Assembly: GCF_003856835.1 (NCBI RefSeq)
Contig: NZ_CP034145.1
Location: 2,728,001 to 2,792,000, forward strand
Direction: 5' to 3'
DNA from: Haloplanus aerogenes
Lineage (GTDB): Archaea; Halobacteriota; Halobacteria; Halobacteriales; Haloferacaceae
DNA: 64,000 nucleotides
The translations under genes were made by a program, and so were the position numbers. Each line of letters starts with the position of its first letter. The first letter of the stretch is position 1. The notes below the pieces were generated by a model. It did no database searches and was not told the origin of the DNA. It was given only the letters and a program-made list of their open reading frames with translations. This document shows, one piece after another, positions 43,746 to 51,867 of the stretch.

Positions 43746-44879
43746 CTAGACGCCGATCGTCGCCCGCAACATGTCGCGGGTGCCGGGGCCCAGTCCCACC
43801 GCGAGGATGGCGATCATGAGCAGGATGGCGTACTGCGGGCTCTCCTCGAAGATTTGCTCGTCGAACAGCCAGACGACGAGCGTCGCGGCGACGAGTTTCA
43901 CGACGAGGAATGGCCAGGTGTCGCCGGTCAGAGCGAGGACTGACTGGGGGAGCGTCGATGCGGTAATCTCGACGATGGCACGGTTGACCGGGTGTTTGGG
44001 AACGAGATTCGGGCCGGCGCCGAGCGCGACCATCCAGTCGAGGCCGACGACGTTGGCGACGCCGTCGACGGCGTGCCCCCAGATGACGACGAAGCCGAGA
44101 CGACCGGTGCCGGCGTTGATCCCCGGTGCGTACTGTTCGATCAGCACCCACGTGCCGGCGGCGGACGCCGTCGCGCCGACGAGGATGACGACCAGCACCT
44201 GCGGGTAGAAGGTGCCGGGGCCGTCCGGCGCGATGGCGCTCCAGAGGAGAAAGAGGAGCGTGACGACGAGGACCAGCGTCCCGCCCGCGGCGAGCGGCCG
44301 CGTGTAGCGGTCGATGACGCCCTGGCGGGCGAGGGAGACGCTCGCCAGGAGGACGAGGAGGGTGATCGCGAAGACGGTGAAGTAGATGACCGGGCTGATG
44401 ATGAGCGTGTTCAGCGGGTAGCCGATCAGCGGATCGGCGGCCGCGTCGGTCACGTCCTCGACGACTCGGAGCGCCCCGCCGAAGAAGACGAACGGCAGGA
44501 GCGAGAAGAAGAGGTCGCGGTCGGAGCCGATGCCGAGGCGCCGGAGCAGGAAGACGAGACCGGAGAGGGCGACCAGCAGGATGACGACGTAGCCCACCTC
44601 CGAGACGAGCGTGTAGCCGGGATACGCGACCGGCTCCGCGGCCGCCGAACACGCCGCGGCGTCGTAGAGATAGCGAGTGGTACCGCCTTGCCGGACGGCG
44701 CAGACGGCGGCGTTGGCGTCCGCCTGCACCGGGCCCCAGAAGAAGTGCCAGACGAACCCGTCGTAGACGGTGCGTGGGAACAGGAGCGATCCGCCGATCA
44801 GGGCGACGAGGAGGGCGAGAACCGATCCAGCCCAGAGTCGCGCCGGATCGACGTCGAGACGTTCCGCGACCGTGGCCAT
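43746..44879 (-). CDS. DUF63 membrane protein
   Basis: 377 residues from ATG 44879 ([18 protein letters not shown]). About nine hydrophobic helices are seen. [19 protein letters not shown] near 135-153 and [16 protein letters not shown] near 260-275 are typical of DUF63, an archaeal family of unknown function. The frame is open upstream to 45056, but that part is Arg/Ser-rich and overlaps the next promoter. It lies tail to tail with the YcaO gene, nine bp apart. Confidence 0.85.
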   Translation of the reverse strand: MATVAERLDVDPARLWAGSVLALLVALIGGSLLFPRTVYDGFVWHFFWGPVQADANAAVCAVRQGGTTRYLYDAAACSAAAEPVAYPGYTLVSEVGYVVILLVALSGLVFLLRRLGIGSDRDLFFSLLPFVFFGGALRVVEDVTDAAADPLIGYPLNTLIISPVIYFTVFAITLLVLLASVSLARQGVIDRYTRPLAAGGTLVLVVTLLFLLWSAIAPDGPGTFYPQVLVVILVGATASAAGTWVLIEQYAPGINAGTGRLGFVVIWGHAVDGVANVVGLDWMVALGAGPNLVPKHPVNRAIVEITASTLPQSVLALTGDTWPFLVVKLVAATLVVWLFDEQIFEESPQYAILLMIAILAVGLGPGTRDMLRATIGV

Positions 44880-44934
44880 ACTCCTACGCCGACGGCGCCG
44901 CGTTTCAGGGTTGTGGTTGTGGGCGATCAGCGGG

Positions 44935-45639
44935 TCAGGCGATAGCCGGATCGGGCTCGGTGTCCGTCCCACCGAGTCCCGTCGCGTCGCCGAAGCCCTT
45001 GCCCCAGACCCAGCCAGCCGCAACCTGCCCGTAGAACGTGACGAACACGCCGGCAATCGCGCCGACGATGGGGACGACCCCGAGGATGCTCGCGACGACC
45101 ACCGCGCCGATCAGGATGCCGACGCCGTAGAGCCACGGAATCGCGTAGTCGCCGTCGACCGCGACGGACCGGATCACGTCGAAATCGAAGGCGGAGCCGA
45201 ACGTGCCCTCGTGGGCGTAGTTGGCGAGACCGATCAGGGTGACGTAGCCGAAGATCAGCGCGAGCAACGTCGAGAGGGCCAGCCCCCCGAACAGACCGAC
45301 GATACCGACGCCTGCGCCGGCTTCCGTCCCCGACGCCATCGCCGCGATCGACCCGCCGACGGTCACCGCCATGACGATCAGGGGGATCAACTGGTAGATG
45401 AGCACGACGACGAAGGCGATCACGCCCTCTTTCAACAGGGTTCCCCAGTCGTCGAAGACGGGCGGTTCCTCCGCGCCGTCCATCCCCGCACGCAGGACGC
45501 GCAGGACGTATCCGTACACCAGAAACGCCGGGACGATGAGGATGGACAGCAGGGTCAATCCTCCGCCGATGAGGATGGTCCTGATCCAGTCGTCCGAGTT
45601 CATCGGGTACTTGACGACCCAGCCGAGATCTATCGTCAT
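44935..45639 (-). CDS. DUF4013 membrane protein
   Basis: 234 residues, the same length as the DUF4013 protein at 26122-26826, with the matching hallmarks [38 protein letters not shown] and a final helix before a polar tail. About six helices are present. The function is unknown. It is on the same strand as the DUF63 gene 55 bp downstream, so the two membrane proteins may be co-transcribed. Confidence 0.82.
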   Translation of the reverse strand: MTIDLGWVVKYPMNSDDWIRTILIGGGLTLLSILIVPAFLVYGYVLRVLRAGMDGAEEPPVFDDWGTLLKEGVIAFVVVLIYQLIPLIVMAVTVGGSIAAMASGTEAGAGVGIVGLFGGLALSTLLALIFGYVTLIGLANYAHEGTFGSAFDFDVIRSVAVDGDYAIPWLYGVGILIGAVVVASILGVVPIVGAIAGVFVTFYGQVAAGWVWGKGFGDATGLGGTDTEPDPAIA

Positions 45640-45693
45640 ACCGACGTATCCACACGTCGAAAGGTAAGTCTTTACCCGACGGCGGGGTCGTCG

Positions 45694-45870
45694 CTACGGC
45701 TTGACGGGAGTGTCCGTCTCCGACAGCGCCGCGGCCAGACCGGTCGTCGTCAGGATGCCCAAGCCGTTGCCGTCGGCGTCGGTCACCGGGACGGTGTCGG
45801 CCGCCACCCGGATGGTGTCCGTCGACGTGAGGACTGGCCAGCGTATCTGTCACACGTTGTCGTTGCTCAT
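45694..45870 (-). pseudogene. Decayed CBS-domain gene remnant
   Basis: The minus strand from ATG 45870 reads MSNDNV then stop, and the same frame then continues WPVLTSTDTIRVAADT followed by VPVTDADGNGLGILTTTGLA to TAG 45694. PVTDADG-GILT is the core of a CBS domain. About ten residues that normally precede it (the MRENDVGSL region) are missing, so both a stop and a deletion are present. CBS domains bind adenosine nucleotides. It sits upstream of the DUF4013 gene and divergent from the propeller lipoprotein. Confidence 0.5.
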
Positions 45871-45938
45871 GGACGAGGGCGGGATACGACTCCGAAAAAC
45901 CGAGACACATTTCAAGGAAGTATCACAACACGAGACTG

Positions 45939-47180
45939 ATGCCCTCCATCACTCGCAGGACGTTTCTCGGGACGCTCGCGGCCAGTGCGTCCGTCGGCGT
46001 CGCCGGCTGTTCGTCGTCGTGTCCGGACAGTGACGCGCCGGAGCCGTCGGTCGTCGTCGGGACTGGCGAGGCCGGATCGGGATTCGAGACGCTCCCGGGC
46101 GGCGCGTGGCCGTCACCCCGCTTCGACGCCGGCAACACGGGCCACCCCCCGTCGCGTCGGCCGCCGACCGATCCGTCGCTCCGCTGGCGCACCACGCTCC
46201 CCGCCCCGCGGGTCGACGACGCCCGCGCGGACGCGAGTGCGCCGACCGTCGCCGACGGACAGGTGTATCTCACTACCGGGGCCGGCGCGTTCGCGCTCGC
46301 CCTCCGGGACGGCGCGGAACGCTGGCACGTGGACGACCTCACGCCGGCGACGACGGATCACTACGGGAACGAACTCGTTCCCCCGGTCGTCGACGACGGT
46401 CGGGTGTATGTGGCGACCGGCGCGGGCGTCGTCGCCCTGCACGCCGACGACGGGACGACGGCGTGGCGGAACACGGACGCCGCCGCGGCGGGCGTGCCGA
46501 CCGTGAGTGGGGACACGCTGTTCGTCCCGACGGCGGATGGCCTGATCGGCCTCGCGACCGACGACGGAAGTCGGCGCTGGGCGGTCGACGGCGTGAACAC
46601 GTCCCTCCCCGCCGTGGCGGACGGCACGGTCGTCGTGGGCGGCGAGGAGACGGTCGCGCTGGACGCCGCGACCGGCGACCGCCGCTGGTCGGCGCCGGTC
46701 CGGCCCGAAGCCCACCCCGTCGTCGCCGACGGCACCGTCTACCTCGGGACGTACGAGGGACTCGTCGGCCTCCGCCTCGACGACGGGAGCGAACGGTGGC
46801 GTGTCGACCGTGGCTCGGGGCGGACCTTCTCCGCGCCGGTCGTCACGCCGGAAACCATCTACGCCGTCGAGCGCCCCGGCGAAGCGCCGGACGCGACGTT
46901 CGCACTCGACCGCGGCGGCGACGGCCCCCCGGACCCGCGGTGGTGCTCGTACGTCGGTGACGGCGCCGTCGCGGCCGCCGCCGGCGGACACGCGTTCGCC
47001 CTCCAGTCCGGATCGAGCGACCAGCGACCGCCACCGCAGCTGGTCGCGTTCACGGCACGCTTCGGCGAGGCGACGTGGGGGTACGCCACCGCGGAACGGC
47101 CGCTACCACCGGCGCTCCTCGATGGCGCCCTCGTGAGCGTGACCGACCGCGGCACCGCCGTCGCCTTCGGAGGTGCGTAA
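45939..47180 (+). CDS. PQQ-type beta-propeller lipoprotein
   Basis: 413 residues. The leader PSITRRTFLGTLAASASVGVAGC has Tat arginines and a lipobox-like VAGC, so it is probably an exported lipoprotein anchored at Cys24. Residues 60-400 carry repeats of the type VADGQVYLTTGAGAFALALRDGAERW (quoted to show the blade pattern), typical of PQQ-like/BamB propellers. No catalytic PQQ site is evident; it more likely binds proteins or polymers. A weak TATA-like CATTTCAAG lies about 27 nt upstream. The next gene starts two nt after the stop. Confidence 0.82.
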   Translation: MPSITRRTFLGTLAASASVGVAGCSSSCPDSDAPEPSVVVGTGEAGSGFETLPGGAWPSPRFDAGNTGHPPSRRPPTDPSLRWRTTLPAPRVDDARADASAPTVADGQVYLTTGAGAFALALRDGAERWHVDDLTPATTDHYGNELVPPVVDDGRVYVATGAGVVALHADDGTTAWRNTDAAAAGVPTVSGDTLFVPTADGLIGLATDDGSRRWAVDGVNTSLPAVADGTVVVGGEETVALDAATGDRRWSAPVRPEAHPVVADGTVYLGTYEGLVGLRLDDGSERWRVDRGSGRTFSAPVVTPETIYAVERPGEAPDATFALDRGGDGPPDPRWCSYVGDGAVAAAAGGHAFALQSGSSDQRPPPQLVAFTARFGEATWGYATAERPLPPALLDGALVSVTDRGTAVAFGGA

Positions 47181-47182
47181 CC

Positions 47183-47821
47183 GTGTGGACACCATCCGAC
47201 CGCGTCGTCGGCGCCGTGACGGCACTCGGCGGCCTCCTCGCCATCGTCGCGACCGTTCCCACGCGCTGGTACGGGCCGCGACCGACGGACTCCTACGTCT
47301 TCGATCCCCCCCGATTCAGCGCGCTGTGGGTGGAGCGCACGGTCGTCCCCGTCCTCGCGGTGGCCGCGGCGCTCCTGATTCTGACGGGGCTGCTCTGGGT
47401 GTTCCGGCGCGACCGGGCGCGGATGGCCCGCTGGCAACGCTGGTTCGCCGTCGTCTGCGTGATCGGCGCGGCCGTCGGCACGCTGTCGACGATGCTCTTT
47501 GCGTCGGTCGGGGGACGAGCGCTCGCCGACCCGACCGCGGCGCTGAACGCGCTCCTCGGCGTGGGACTCGCGCTCCTCGCACTGCTCCTCCTGTTCCCCG
47601 GCCTGCTGGCGTGGGGCGCAGGCTACTTGCGTTCGGGACGCCAGCGACTCGGCGCGGCGCTCGTCGGCGGCCCCGTCGTCGCCGTCGCCGTCGTGGCCGC
47701 GAGCATCGCGCTCGATTTCGGTGCCGACTCGGTCGGTGCCCTGCCGGTCGTGGTGCCGGTCGGCGTGGCGGTGGTGGTCGTCGGGTACGATCTGTGGGCG
47801 CGAGAGGACGCGGGCGTGTGA
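47183..47821 (+). CDS. Membrane protein of unknown function
   Basis: 212 residues from GTG 47183. I prefer this start because GGAGGTG lies 7 nt upstream and the hydrophobic N-terminus (DRVVGAVTALGGLLAIVATV) begins there, two nt after the propeller gene. Five or six hydrophobic segments are present, with FSALWVERTVVPVLAVAAALLIL near 47-69. The tight spacing suggests co-translation with the lipoprotein, perhaps as its membrane partner. I do not recognise the family. Confidence 0.68.
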   Translation: MWTPSDRVVGAVTALGGLLAIVATVPTRWYGPRPTDSYVFDPPRFSALWVERTVVPVLAVAAALLILTGLLWVFRRDRARMARWQRWFAVVCVIGAAVGTLSTMLFASVGGRALADPTAALNALLGVGLALLALLLLFPGLLAWGAGYLRSGRQRLGAALVGGPVVAVAVVAASIALDFGADSVGALPVVVPVGVAVVVVGYDLWAREDAGV

Positions 47822-47940
47822 GCGGACAGTGACGCCTGCGCGACGGGTGCCGCCGATCAACATCCACGGAGGAAATCCGGAGACGCCGTCACCACTGGCC
47901 GAGGTGGCCGAGTGCGCCTGCCGATCCACTTAGGCTCGCC

Positions 47941-47949
47941 GTTTAACGG
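47941..47949 (+). promoter_or_regulatory. TATA box of the 110-residue protein gene
   Basis: GTTTAACGG is centred 27 nt before GTG 47972. It supports that start over the longer frame from 47912. Confidence 0.45.
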
Positions 47950-47971
47950 ATTCTGGCGCGTACGGCCAGCC

Positions 47972-48304
47972 GTGTTAGTTCACCTCCACCAATACAGCGA
48001 GACCGACGCCAACGATGTCGTGCGGTCGGGAACGGACGTCGACCCGGAGACGGACAAGCAGTCGTACTTCAACGCCGACGACCTCGAACTCGACGAGTGG
48101 GAGCGTGTAGAGCGGGACGACGACGTGATCCTCCGTCGGATGCTCACGTACGAGGACGTCACGGCCGTGTCCGCACCTCAGGAGGGCGACTCGCCCGGCG
48201 ACCCCGACCTCCCGGGGCAGACGCTCCAGTTGCGGATGGCCGACAGTGAAACCGGCTACATCGAGAACTCGACGCTCGTTGAAGCGCAGGATCGGGACGT
48301 CTGA
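47972..48304 (+). CDS. Acidic 110-residue protein of unknown function
   Basis: Start GTG 47972 (LVHLHQYSETDANDVVRSG) is chosen from the TATA spacing. The protein is very acidic, with alternating polar strands (DDDVILRRMLTYEDVTAVSAP, LQLRMADSETGYIENSTLV) and no cysteines, helices through the membrane or known motif. The composition and codon use are those of a real haloarchaeal gene. Confidence 0.6.
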   Translation: MLVHLHQYSETDANDVVRSGTDVDPETDKQSYFNADDLELDEWERVERDDDVILRRMLTYEDVTAVSAPQEGDSPGDPDLPGQTLQLRMADSETGYIENSTLVEAQDRDV

Positions 48305-48415
48305 CGGATCGGCGGACACCGACGCGGCTCTCGTGTCGTTCGATCGTTCCTCGTCCTGCCGAACGAAGCGCGGCGGGAACGCCTGCCTGCTCCGGCGTTG
48401 AATGAGCGCCCACAG

Positions 48416-48425
48416 GGTTATACTC
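48416..48425 (+). promoter_or_regulatory. TATA box of the zinc-site protein gene
   Basis: GGTTATACTC is centred about 26 nt before ATG 48446, as expected for a leaderless gene. Confidence 0.45.
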
Positions 48426-48445
48426 GCTCGCACACATTTTGATCC

Positions 48446-48778
48446 ATGCCCGACACGAAGGAGGGACGGGAGCGCCAGGCGCAGCGAGCGGAGCAACGAC
48501 AGCACGAGTGGGATATCCGCGAGGCCCGCGAACGTGGCGACGAACCCGAACCGCCGGCCGAGGACATCCCGCCGACGTGTCACCGGCGTGGCTGTAACGA
48601 ACCGGCTGCGTTCCGCGTCCTCGAACGATACCAAGAGGAGACCGGTCACGGGGCGGTCGAGGCCGTGGCCAACCTCTGTGAGACCCACACTGCCGAGGAA
48701 GCCCCAACGCGTCTCGAACACGCCTACGAGGACTACGTGTTCCGCGTCGATCCCATCCAGTTGCCCGACTCGGAGTGA
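48446..48778 (+). CDS. Small protein with putative zinc site
   Basis: 110 residues. The first half is a charged helix (KEGRERQAQRAEQRQHEW). The second half has CHRRGC at about 45-50 and a later CETH at about 78-81, a plausible single zinc site, followed by an acidic end. I do not recognise the family. It directly precedes the cluster of tRNA-end remnants. Confidence 0.62.
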   Translation: MPDTKEGRERQAQRAEQRQHEWDIREARERGDEPEPPAEDIPPTCHRRGCNEPAAFRVLERYQEETGHGAVEAVANLCETHTAEEAPTRLEHAYEDYVFRVDPIQLPDSE

Positions 48779-48794
48779 GCGGCCGAAAAGCGAA

Positions 48795-48816
48795 TGGGAT
48801 GGGGCAGATTCGAACC
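48795..48816 (-). repeat. tRNA 3'-end remnant, copy 1
   Basis: TGGGATGGGGCAGATTCGAA matches the acceptor and T-arm of the intact tRNA-Val at 49194-49268 with one mismatch. On the far side of the T-arm is a hairpin, GAGGAC / GTCCTC, around TTCGCTTCGCTC. No full tRNA body is present. Confidence 0.7.
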
Positions 48817-48918
48817 GCGAGGACTTCGCTTCGCTCGTCCTCTGGGCTCGAATCGCGCCGTCGTCGGTTCGACGACACGGACCGCTCGCTACGCTCACGG
48901 TTGCGGTGTCGTCAGAAA

Positions 48919-48993
48919 TGGGTTGGGGCGGATTCGAACGCTGGCGGACTCCCTTCGGTCGTCCGCTGCTCCGTCTAACTAACCAAGAACGAG
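48919..48993 (-). repeat. tRNA-like remnant, copy 2 (75 nt)
   Basis: It begins with TGGGTTGGGGCGGATTCGAA and is followed by the hairpin GCGGAC / GTCCGC. It extends exactly 75 nt before copy 3, the length of a tRNA. The opposite end (minus-strand CTCGTTCTTGGTTAG) no longer pairs with the acceptor, and no anticodon arm can be drawn, so it is not a functional tRNA. Confidence 0.6.
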
Positions 48994-49015
48994 TGGGTTG
49001 GGGCAGATTCGAACC
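48994..49015 (-). repeat. tRNA 3'-end remnant, copy 3
   Basis: TGGGTTGGGGCAGATTCGAA is identical to the tRNA-Val 3' end over 20 nt. It is followed by sequence rich in short palindromes and, 68 nt on, by an inverted copy of the flank of the true tRNA gene (see 49083-49196). Confidence 0.7.
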
Positions 49016-49082
49016 TCGCCGAGACGTGCTCGCTCACTTCGTTCGCTGCGCGCGCCTCGTCTGGTTCGGAATCGTGCCGTCG

Positions 49083-49196
49083 CCATTCTCGTGGCACGGA
49101 CTCCTCGCTGGCTCACGGCTCCGCCGTTCGCCACACCGAGACACTCACTTCGTTCGCGTCTCGCTTCGCTCGTCGCGTTGTGGCACGAGAATGGGT
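49083..49196. repeat. 15-bp inverted repeat flanking the tRNA-Val 3' end
   Basis: CCATTCTCGTGGCAC (49083-49097) and GTGGCACGAGAATGG (49182-49196) are reverse complements with one mismatch, about 85 bp apart. The right copy runs into the discriminator and acceptor bases of the tRNA gene. The intervening DNA is full of CGCTTCG/CGAAGCG-like palindromes. Confidence 0.6.
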
Positions 49197-49268
49197 TGGG
49201 GCAGATTCGAACTGCCGACCTGCTCCGTGTGAAGGAGCCGTCATAACCGGACTAGACCACCAACCCGG
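49194..49268 (-). tRNA. tRNA-Val (anticodon CAC)
   Basis: The minus strand folds as a full cloverleaf of 75 nt. The acceptor pairs GGGTTGG with CCAACCC, with discriminator A. The anticodon stem GCTCC/GGAGC encloses the loop TTCACAC, giving anticodon CAC for codon GUG. The T-stem GGCAG/CTGCC encloses TTCGAAT. The CCA tail is not encoded and there is no intron. Confidence 0.93.
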
Positions 49269-49348
49269 CAGTACGAGGGTACTGGCGAGGTGGACTTAAG
49301 GGTTGTCTTATAGCGCGTCACGGAGGCCGCGATGTGCCGACCGCGGGC

Positions 49349-49615
49349 TCACTCGGCCGACTCGCCGCTACGGTACCGCCGGATGCGCTCTCGCGCGTCC
49401 GAGATGGCGGTTTTCGTCTCACCCTCCGCCCGGGCCTCCAGTTCCTTCAGTTCGTCCTGCAGTTTCTCCAGTCGCGACGGTTCGGGCTCTTCCTCCTTCC
49501 CTGTCAGTTCGCGGAAGCGCTCCTCGAGGGGACCGAGTTCCTCCATAACGCCTTCCTTCGCGTGTTCGCCGGCTCGTCCGATGTAGTACAGCGCATCCTC
49601 GAAGTGCTTGTTCAT
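49349..49615 (-). CDS. DUF7553-like helical protein
   Basis: 88 residues from ATG 49615 (MNKHFEDALYYIGRAGEHAK). It is almost wholly helical and charged, with coiled-coil heptads (RLEKLQDELKELEARAEGE) and a final ARERIRRYRSG. Similar proteins are common in haloarchaea and carry a DUF7553 label, as I recall. The function is unknown. Confidence 0.72.
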   Translation of the reverse strand: MNKHFEDALYYIGRAGEHAKEGVMEELGPLEERFRELTGKEEEPEPSRLEKLQDELKELEARAEGETKTAISDARERIRRYRSGESAE

Positions 49616-49659
49616 ATATGACCAAACGGGGACGACAAATATAGCTCTTGTGGGCGGGG

Positions 49660-50571
49660 TCACCGGATTCGACGGCGGGCGAACCCCCAGCCTACGGCCA
49701 GCGAGAGTGTCGTCGCGACGACGCCGAACCCCGGACCGGACGCGCCGGTGGTTGGAGAACGGGTCGGCGAGGGGCGCGTCGGCGAGCGTGTCGGAGGCGT
49801 TGGCGACGGCGACGGGGTTGCCGTCGGTTCGGGCGTCGCCGTCGGGGTAGCTGTCACCGTCGGCGTCGGCAGACGGAGCGCCACGGCGACAGTCTCGCCG
49901 TCCACGGTGTAGGCGCCGAGACGCCGGTCGGGCGTGCCGACGACGGCGACGGCAGTGAACGACGACGTGCCGGTATCGACGGGGACGCTGACGCCGGTGT
50001 GAGAGCCCGGCGAGAGATACGACGAGACGCCGACGACGGTCCCGCCGTCGCGGAGTTCGACGTAGCCGCCGTCGGGAAGCGTGGCGTCGACGACGACGGC
50101 GGTCCGCGACACGGGCCGCACCGTCAGCGTCGCGCGTTTCTCCGTCACTACCTCGAACGACTGGTAGTCGGTGTCGCCGTCGGCGCGTGCCCGGAGCGTG
50201 TAGGTGCCGGGGGTCGCGTCGGCGGGGACCGACAGCCGGGCCGTCCAGACGCCGTCGTACGCCCACGTCTCGACGACTGCGAAGCCGAAGCGGTCGGCGT
50301 CGGGCCCCTCGACCACGTCCACGTCGATGGCGGTGCGGTCCGGCCGGCGGTTGGTCGTCCCGCGAACGAGTAGCGTCGACCCCGCCTCGATAGTGCGGAC
50401 GCCGGTGAGCGCCGAGCGGTTGTCGGGCACCACGTCGACGATACGGACGCTCCGGAGCAGATCGGACGCGTCGTCGGTAGCGAGGAGGGCACCCGAGGCC
50501 GCCACGCTGGACGCGGCTGCCGGACCGACCACCAGCGACAGCACGAGGCCGAGGACGGCGACGCGGTGCAT
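49660..50571 (-). CDS. Secreted surface protein with DUF7282-like domain and PGF-CTERM anchor
   Basis: 303 residues. A signal peptide (VAVLGLVLSLVVGPAAASS) is followed by a BGTF-like region (about 30-130) with LLVRGTTNRRPD and WAYDGVWTARLSVPADATPGTYTL. Next is a DUF7282-like domain (about 135-215) with DGGYVELRDGGTVVGVSSYL. A Thr/Pro stalk (about 232-275) follows, and the end SGPGFGVVATTLSLAVGWGFARRR is a PGF-CTERM processing signal. It is probably lipid-anchored at the cell surface. It lies four bp after the adenosyltransferase gene on the same strand. Confidence 0.78.
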   Translation of the reverse strand: MHRVAVLGLVLSLVVGPAAASSVAASGALLATDDASDLLRSVRIVDVVPDNRSALTGVRTIEAGSTLLVRGTTNRRPDRTAIDVDVVEGPDADRFGFAVVETWAYDGVWTARLSVPADATPGTYTLRARADGDTDYQSFEVVTEKRATLTVRPVSRTAVVVDATLPDGGYVELRDGGTVVGVSSYLSPGSHTGVSVPVDTGTSSFTAVAVVGTPDRRLGAYTVDGETVAVALRLPTPTVTATPTATPEPTATPSPSPTPPTRSPTRPSPTRSPTTGASGPGFGVVATTLSLAVGWGFARRRIR

Positions 50572-50574
50572 CCC

Positions 50575-51108
50575 TCAGTACGTGGGTCGATCCTCGTGCA
50601 CGCCCTCACGCTCGTTGACGAGGCGGGCGAAGGTAAAGAGGGCGTCCGAGAGGCGGTTGAGGTAGGCGATGGCCTCGGCGTTGACGGGATCGGTGCCGGC
50701 GAGGTCGACGGCCCGGCGCTCGGCTCGACGGACGACCGTCCGAGCGTGGTGGAGAGCGGCACCGGCCTCACACCCCGTCGGGAGGACGAACGACTCCAGG
50801 GGCGCCAGTTCTTCGTCCGCCGCGTCGATCCACTCCTCCAACTGTTCGGTGTGTTCCTCGCGGACGACGGGGTCGTCCTCGTCGGGATTGGGGTTGGCGA
50901 AGTCCGCCTGCACGACGTGGAGGTGGTTCTGGACGCGTTCGAGATACTCGTCCACGTCGGCGTGGCCCGTCGGGCGGATGGTCCCGATGAGCGCGTTGGC
51001 CTCGTCGACGGTGCCGTAGGCCTCGATCCGGGGACTGGTCTTCGAGACGCGGGACATGTCCCGCAGGTCGGTCATGCCCTCGTCGCCCCGGCCGGTGTAG
51101 ATCTTCAT
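50575..51108 (-). CDS. Cob(I)alamin adenosyltransferase, PduO type
   Basis: 177 residues. The ATP site TGRGDEGMTDL is near the N-terminus; EAYGTVDEANALIG, VLPTG and ARTVVRRAERRAV complete the PduO pattern, and LNRLSDALFTFAR is the C-terminal helix. It attaches the adenosyl group to cob(I)alamin to form coenzyme B12. Its start overlaps the glutaredoxin stop by four nt (ATGA), so the two are translationally coupled. Confidence 0.93.
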   Translation of the reverse strand: MKIYTGRGDEGMTDLRDMSRVSKTSPRIEAYGTVDEANALIGTIRPTGHADVDEYLERVQNHLHVVQADFANPNPDEDDPVVREEHTEQLEEWIDAADEELAPLESFVLPTGCEAGAALHHARTVVRRAERRAVDLAGTDPVNAEAIAYLNRLSDALFTFARLVNEREGVHEDRPTY

Positions 51109-51344
51109 GCGAGCGTCCGGTCGACGTACTGCAGGATGTTGGTGCTCTCGGGCATCGTGACGCCGTGGTCGTCGTCGACGAGAACGGGTACGGCGCGCTG
51201 GCCGCTGACGCGTTTCACCTCGTTGCGCTGCGAGTGGAGCGCCTCGACCCAGATGGTCTCGTAGTCGATGTCGTGGTCCTGGAGCGCGTCGTGAACCTTC
51301 TCACAGTGTGGACAGCCGTCGAGCGCGTAGAGTGTGATCGACAT
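51105..51344 (-). CDS. Glutaredoxin-like thiol-disulfide protein
   Basis: 79 residues from ATG 51344 (MSITLYALDGCPHCEKV). The CPHC active site is at 11-14, the cis-Pro motif is RAVPVLV near 50-56, and ESTNILQYVD is the glutathione-binding helix. The frame is open far upstream, but homology begins here. It is co-transcribed with the adenosyltransferase. Haloarchaea use gamma-glutamylcysteine in place of glutathione, so the partner thiol is probably that. Confidence 0.88.
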   Translation of the reverse strand: MSITLYALDGCPHCEKVHDALQDHDIDYETIWVEALHSQRNEVKRVSGQRAVPVLVDDDHGVTMPESTNILQYVDRTLA

Positions 51345-51439
51345 ACTCCACGTTGGGTTGCGGACGGCAAGTAGCTTGGCCCGCCCGTCGGAAGGGTCGC
51401 GACCCAATCGGTAGCGCCGAAAACGAGCGTTCGTCCCGT

Positions 51440-51589
51440 TCAGTCCAGATTCGAAATCGCTTCGTCGATATCGAACTCCAGCGTGGTTTCGGACCCCTCC
51501 TCGCTTCGGTCGACTTTCTCCTGGTCCTCGTCGATCTCGACTTCCGGCCCTTCCTCCTCGGTGAACTCCGTGTTGACTCCCCACGGCAT
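51440..51589 (-). CDS. 49-residue highly acidic protein
   Basis: From ATG 51589 the frame reads MPWGVNTEFTEEEGPEVEID, then a Glu/Asp-rich middle, and ends LEFDIDEAISNLD before TGA 51440. Codon third positions show the local GC bias and 18 of 49 residues are Asp or Glu, as in haloarchaeal cytosolic proteins. I do not recognise a family. It lies 95 bp upstream of the glutaredoxin gene on the same strand. Confidence 0.62.
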   Translation of the reverse strand: MPWGVNTEFTEEEGPEVEIDEDQEKVDRSEEGSETTLEFDIDEAISNLD

Positions 51590-51867
51590 GCTATCGGTCC
51601 TCGGCCAGCACGTCCCGCGTTCTCGATTTCGCGATCCGATGGTCCATTCGACCTTCGTACCGGACGTGCCGATATAGGTGTTGGGTTCTTGCAGGCGTGT
51701 CTGGAACGGGACGCGAATCTATAACACGGAGGCGAAAGCAGGGTGATATAAGAATCCATCGGCCCGGCGAGGATTCTGAGTCAAAATAGCGTTCGAAGGG
51801 GTGCTTTAGAATCAAATTTGAGAATGTAACCGGAAAATTTTTGAGAAAGAGAGATAGCTACCGGGGC

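Noticed and set aside
48781..49193. Considered as extra functional tRNA genes
   Set aside because: Only the acceptor/T-arm ends are preserved; no anticodon arm or matching 5' acceptor strand can be drawn for copies 1-3.
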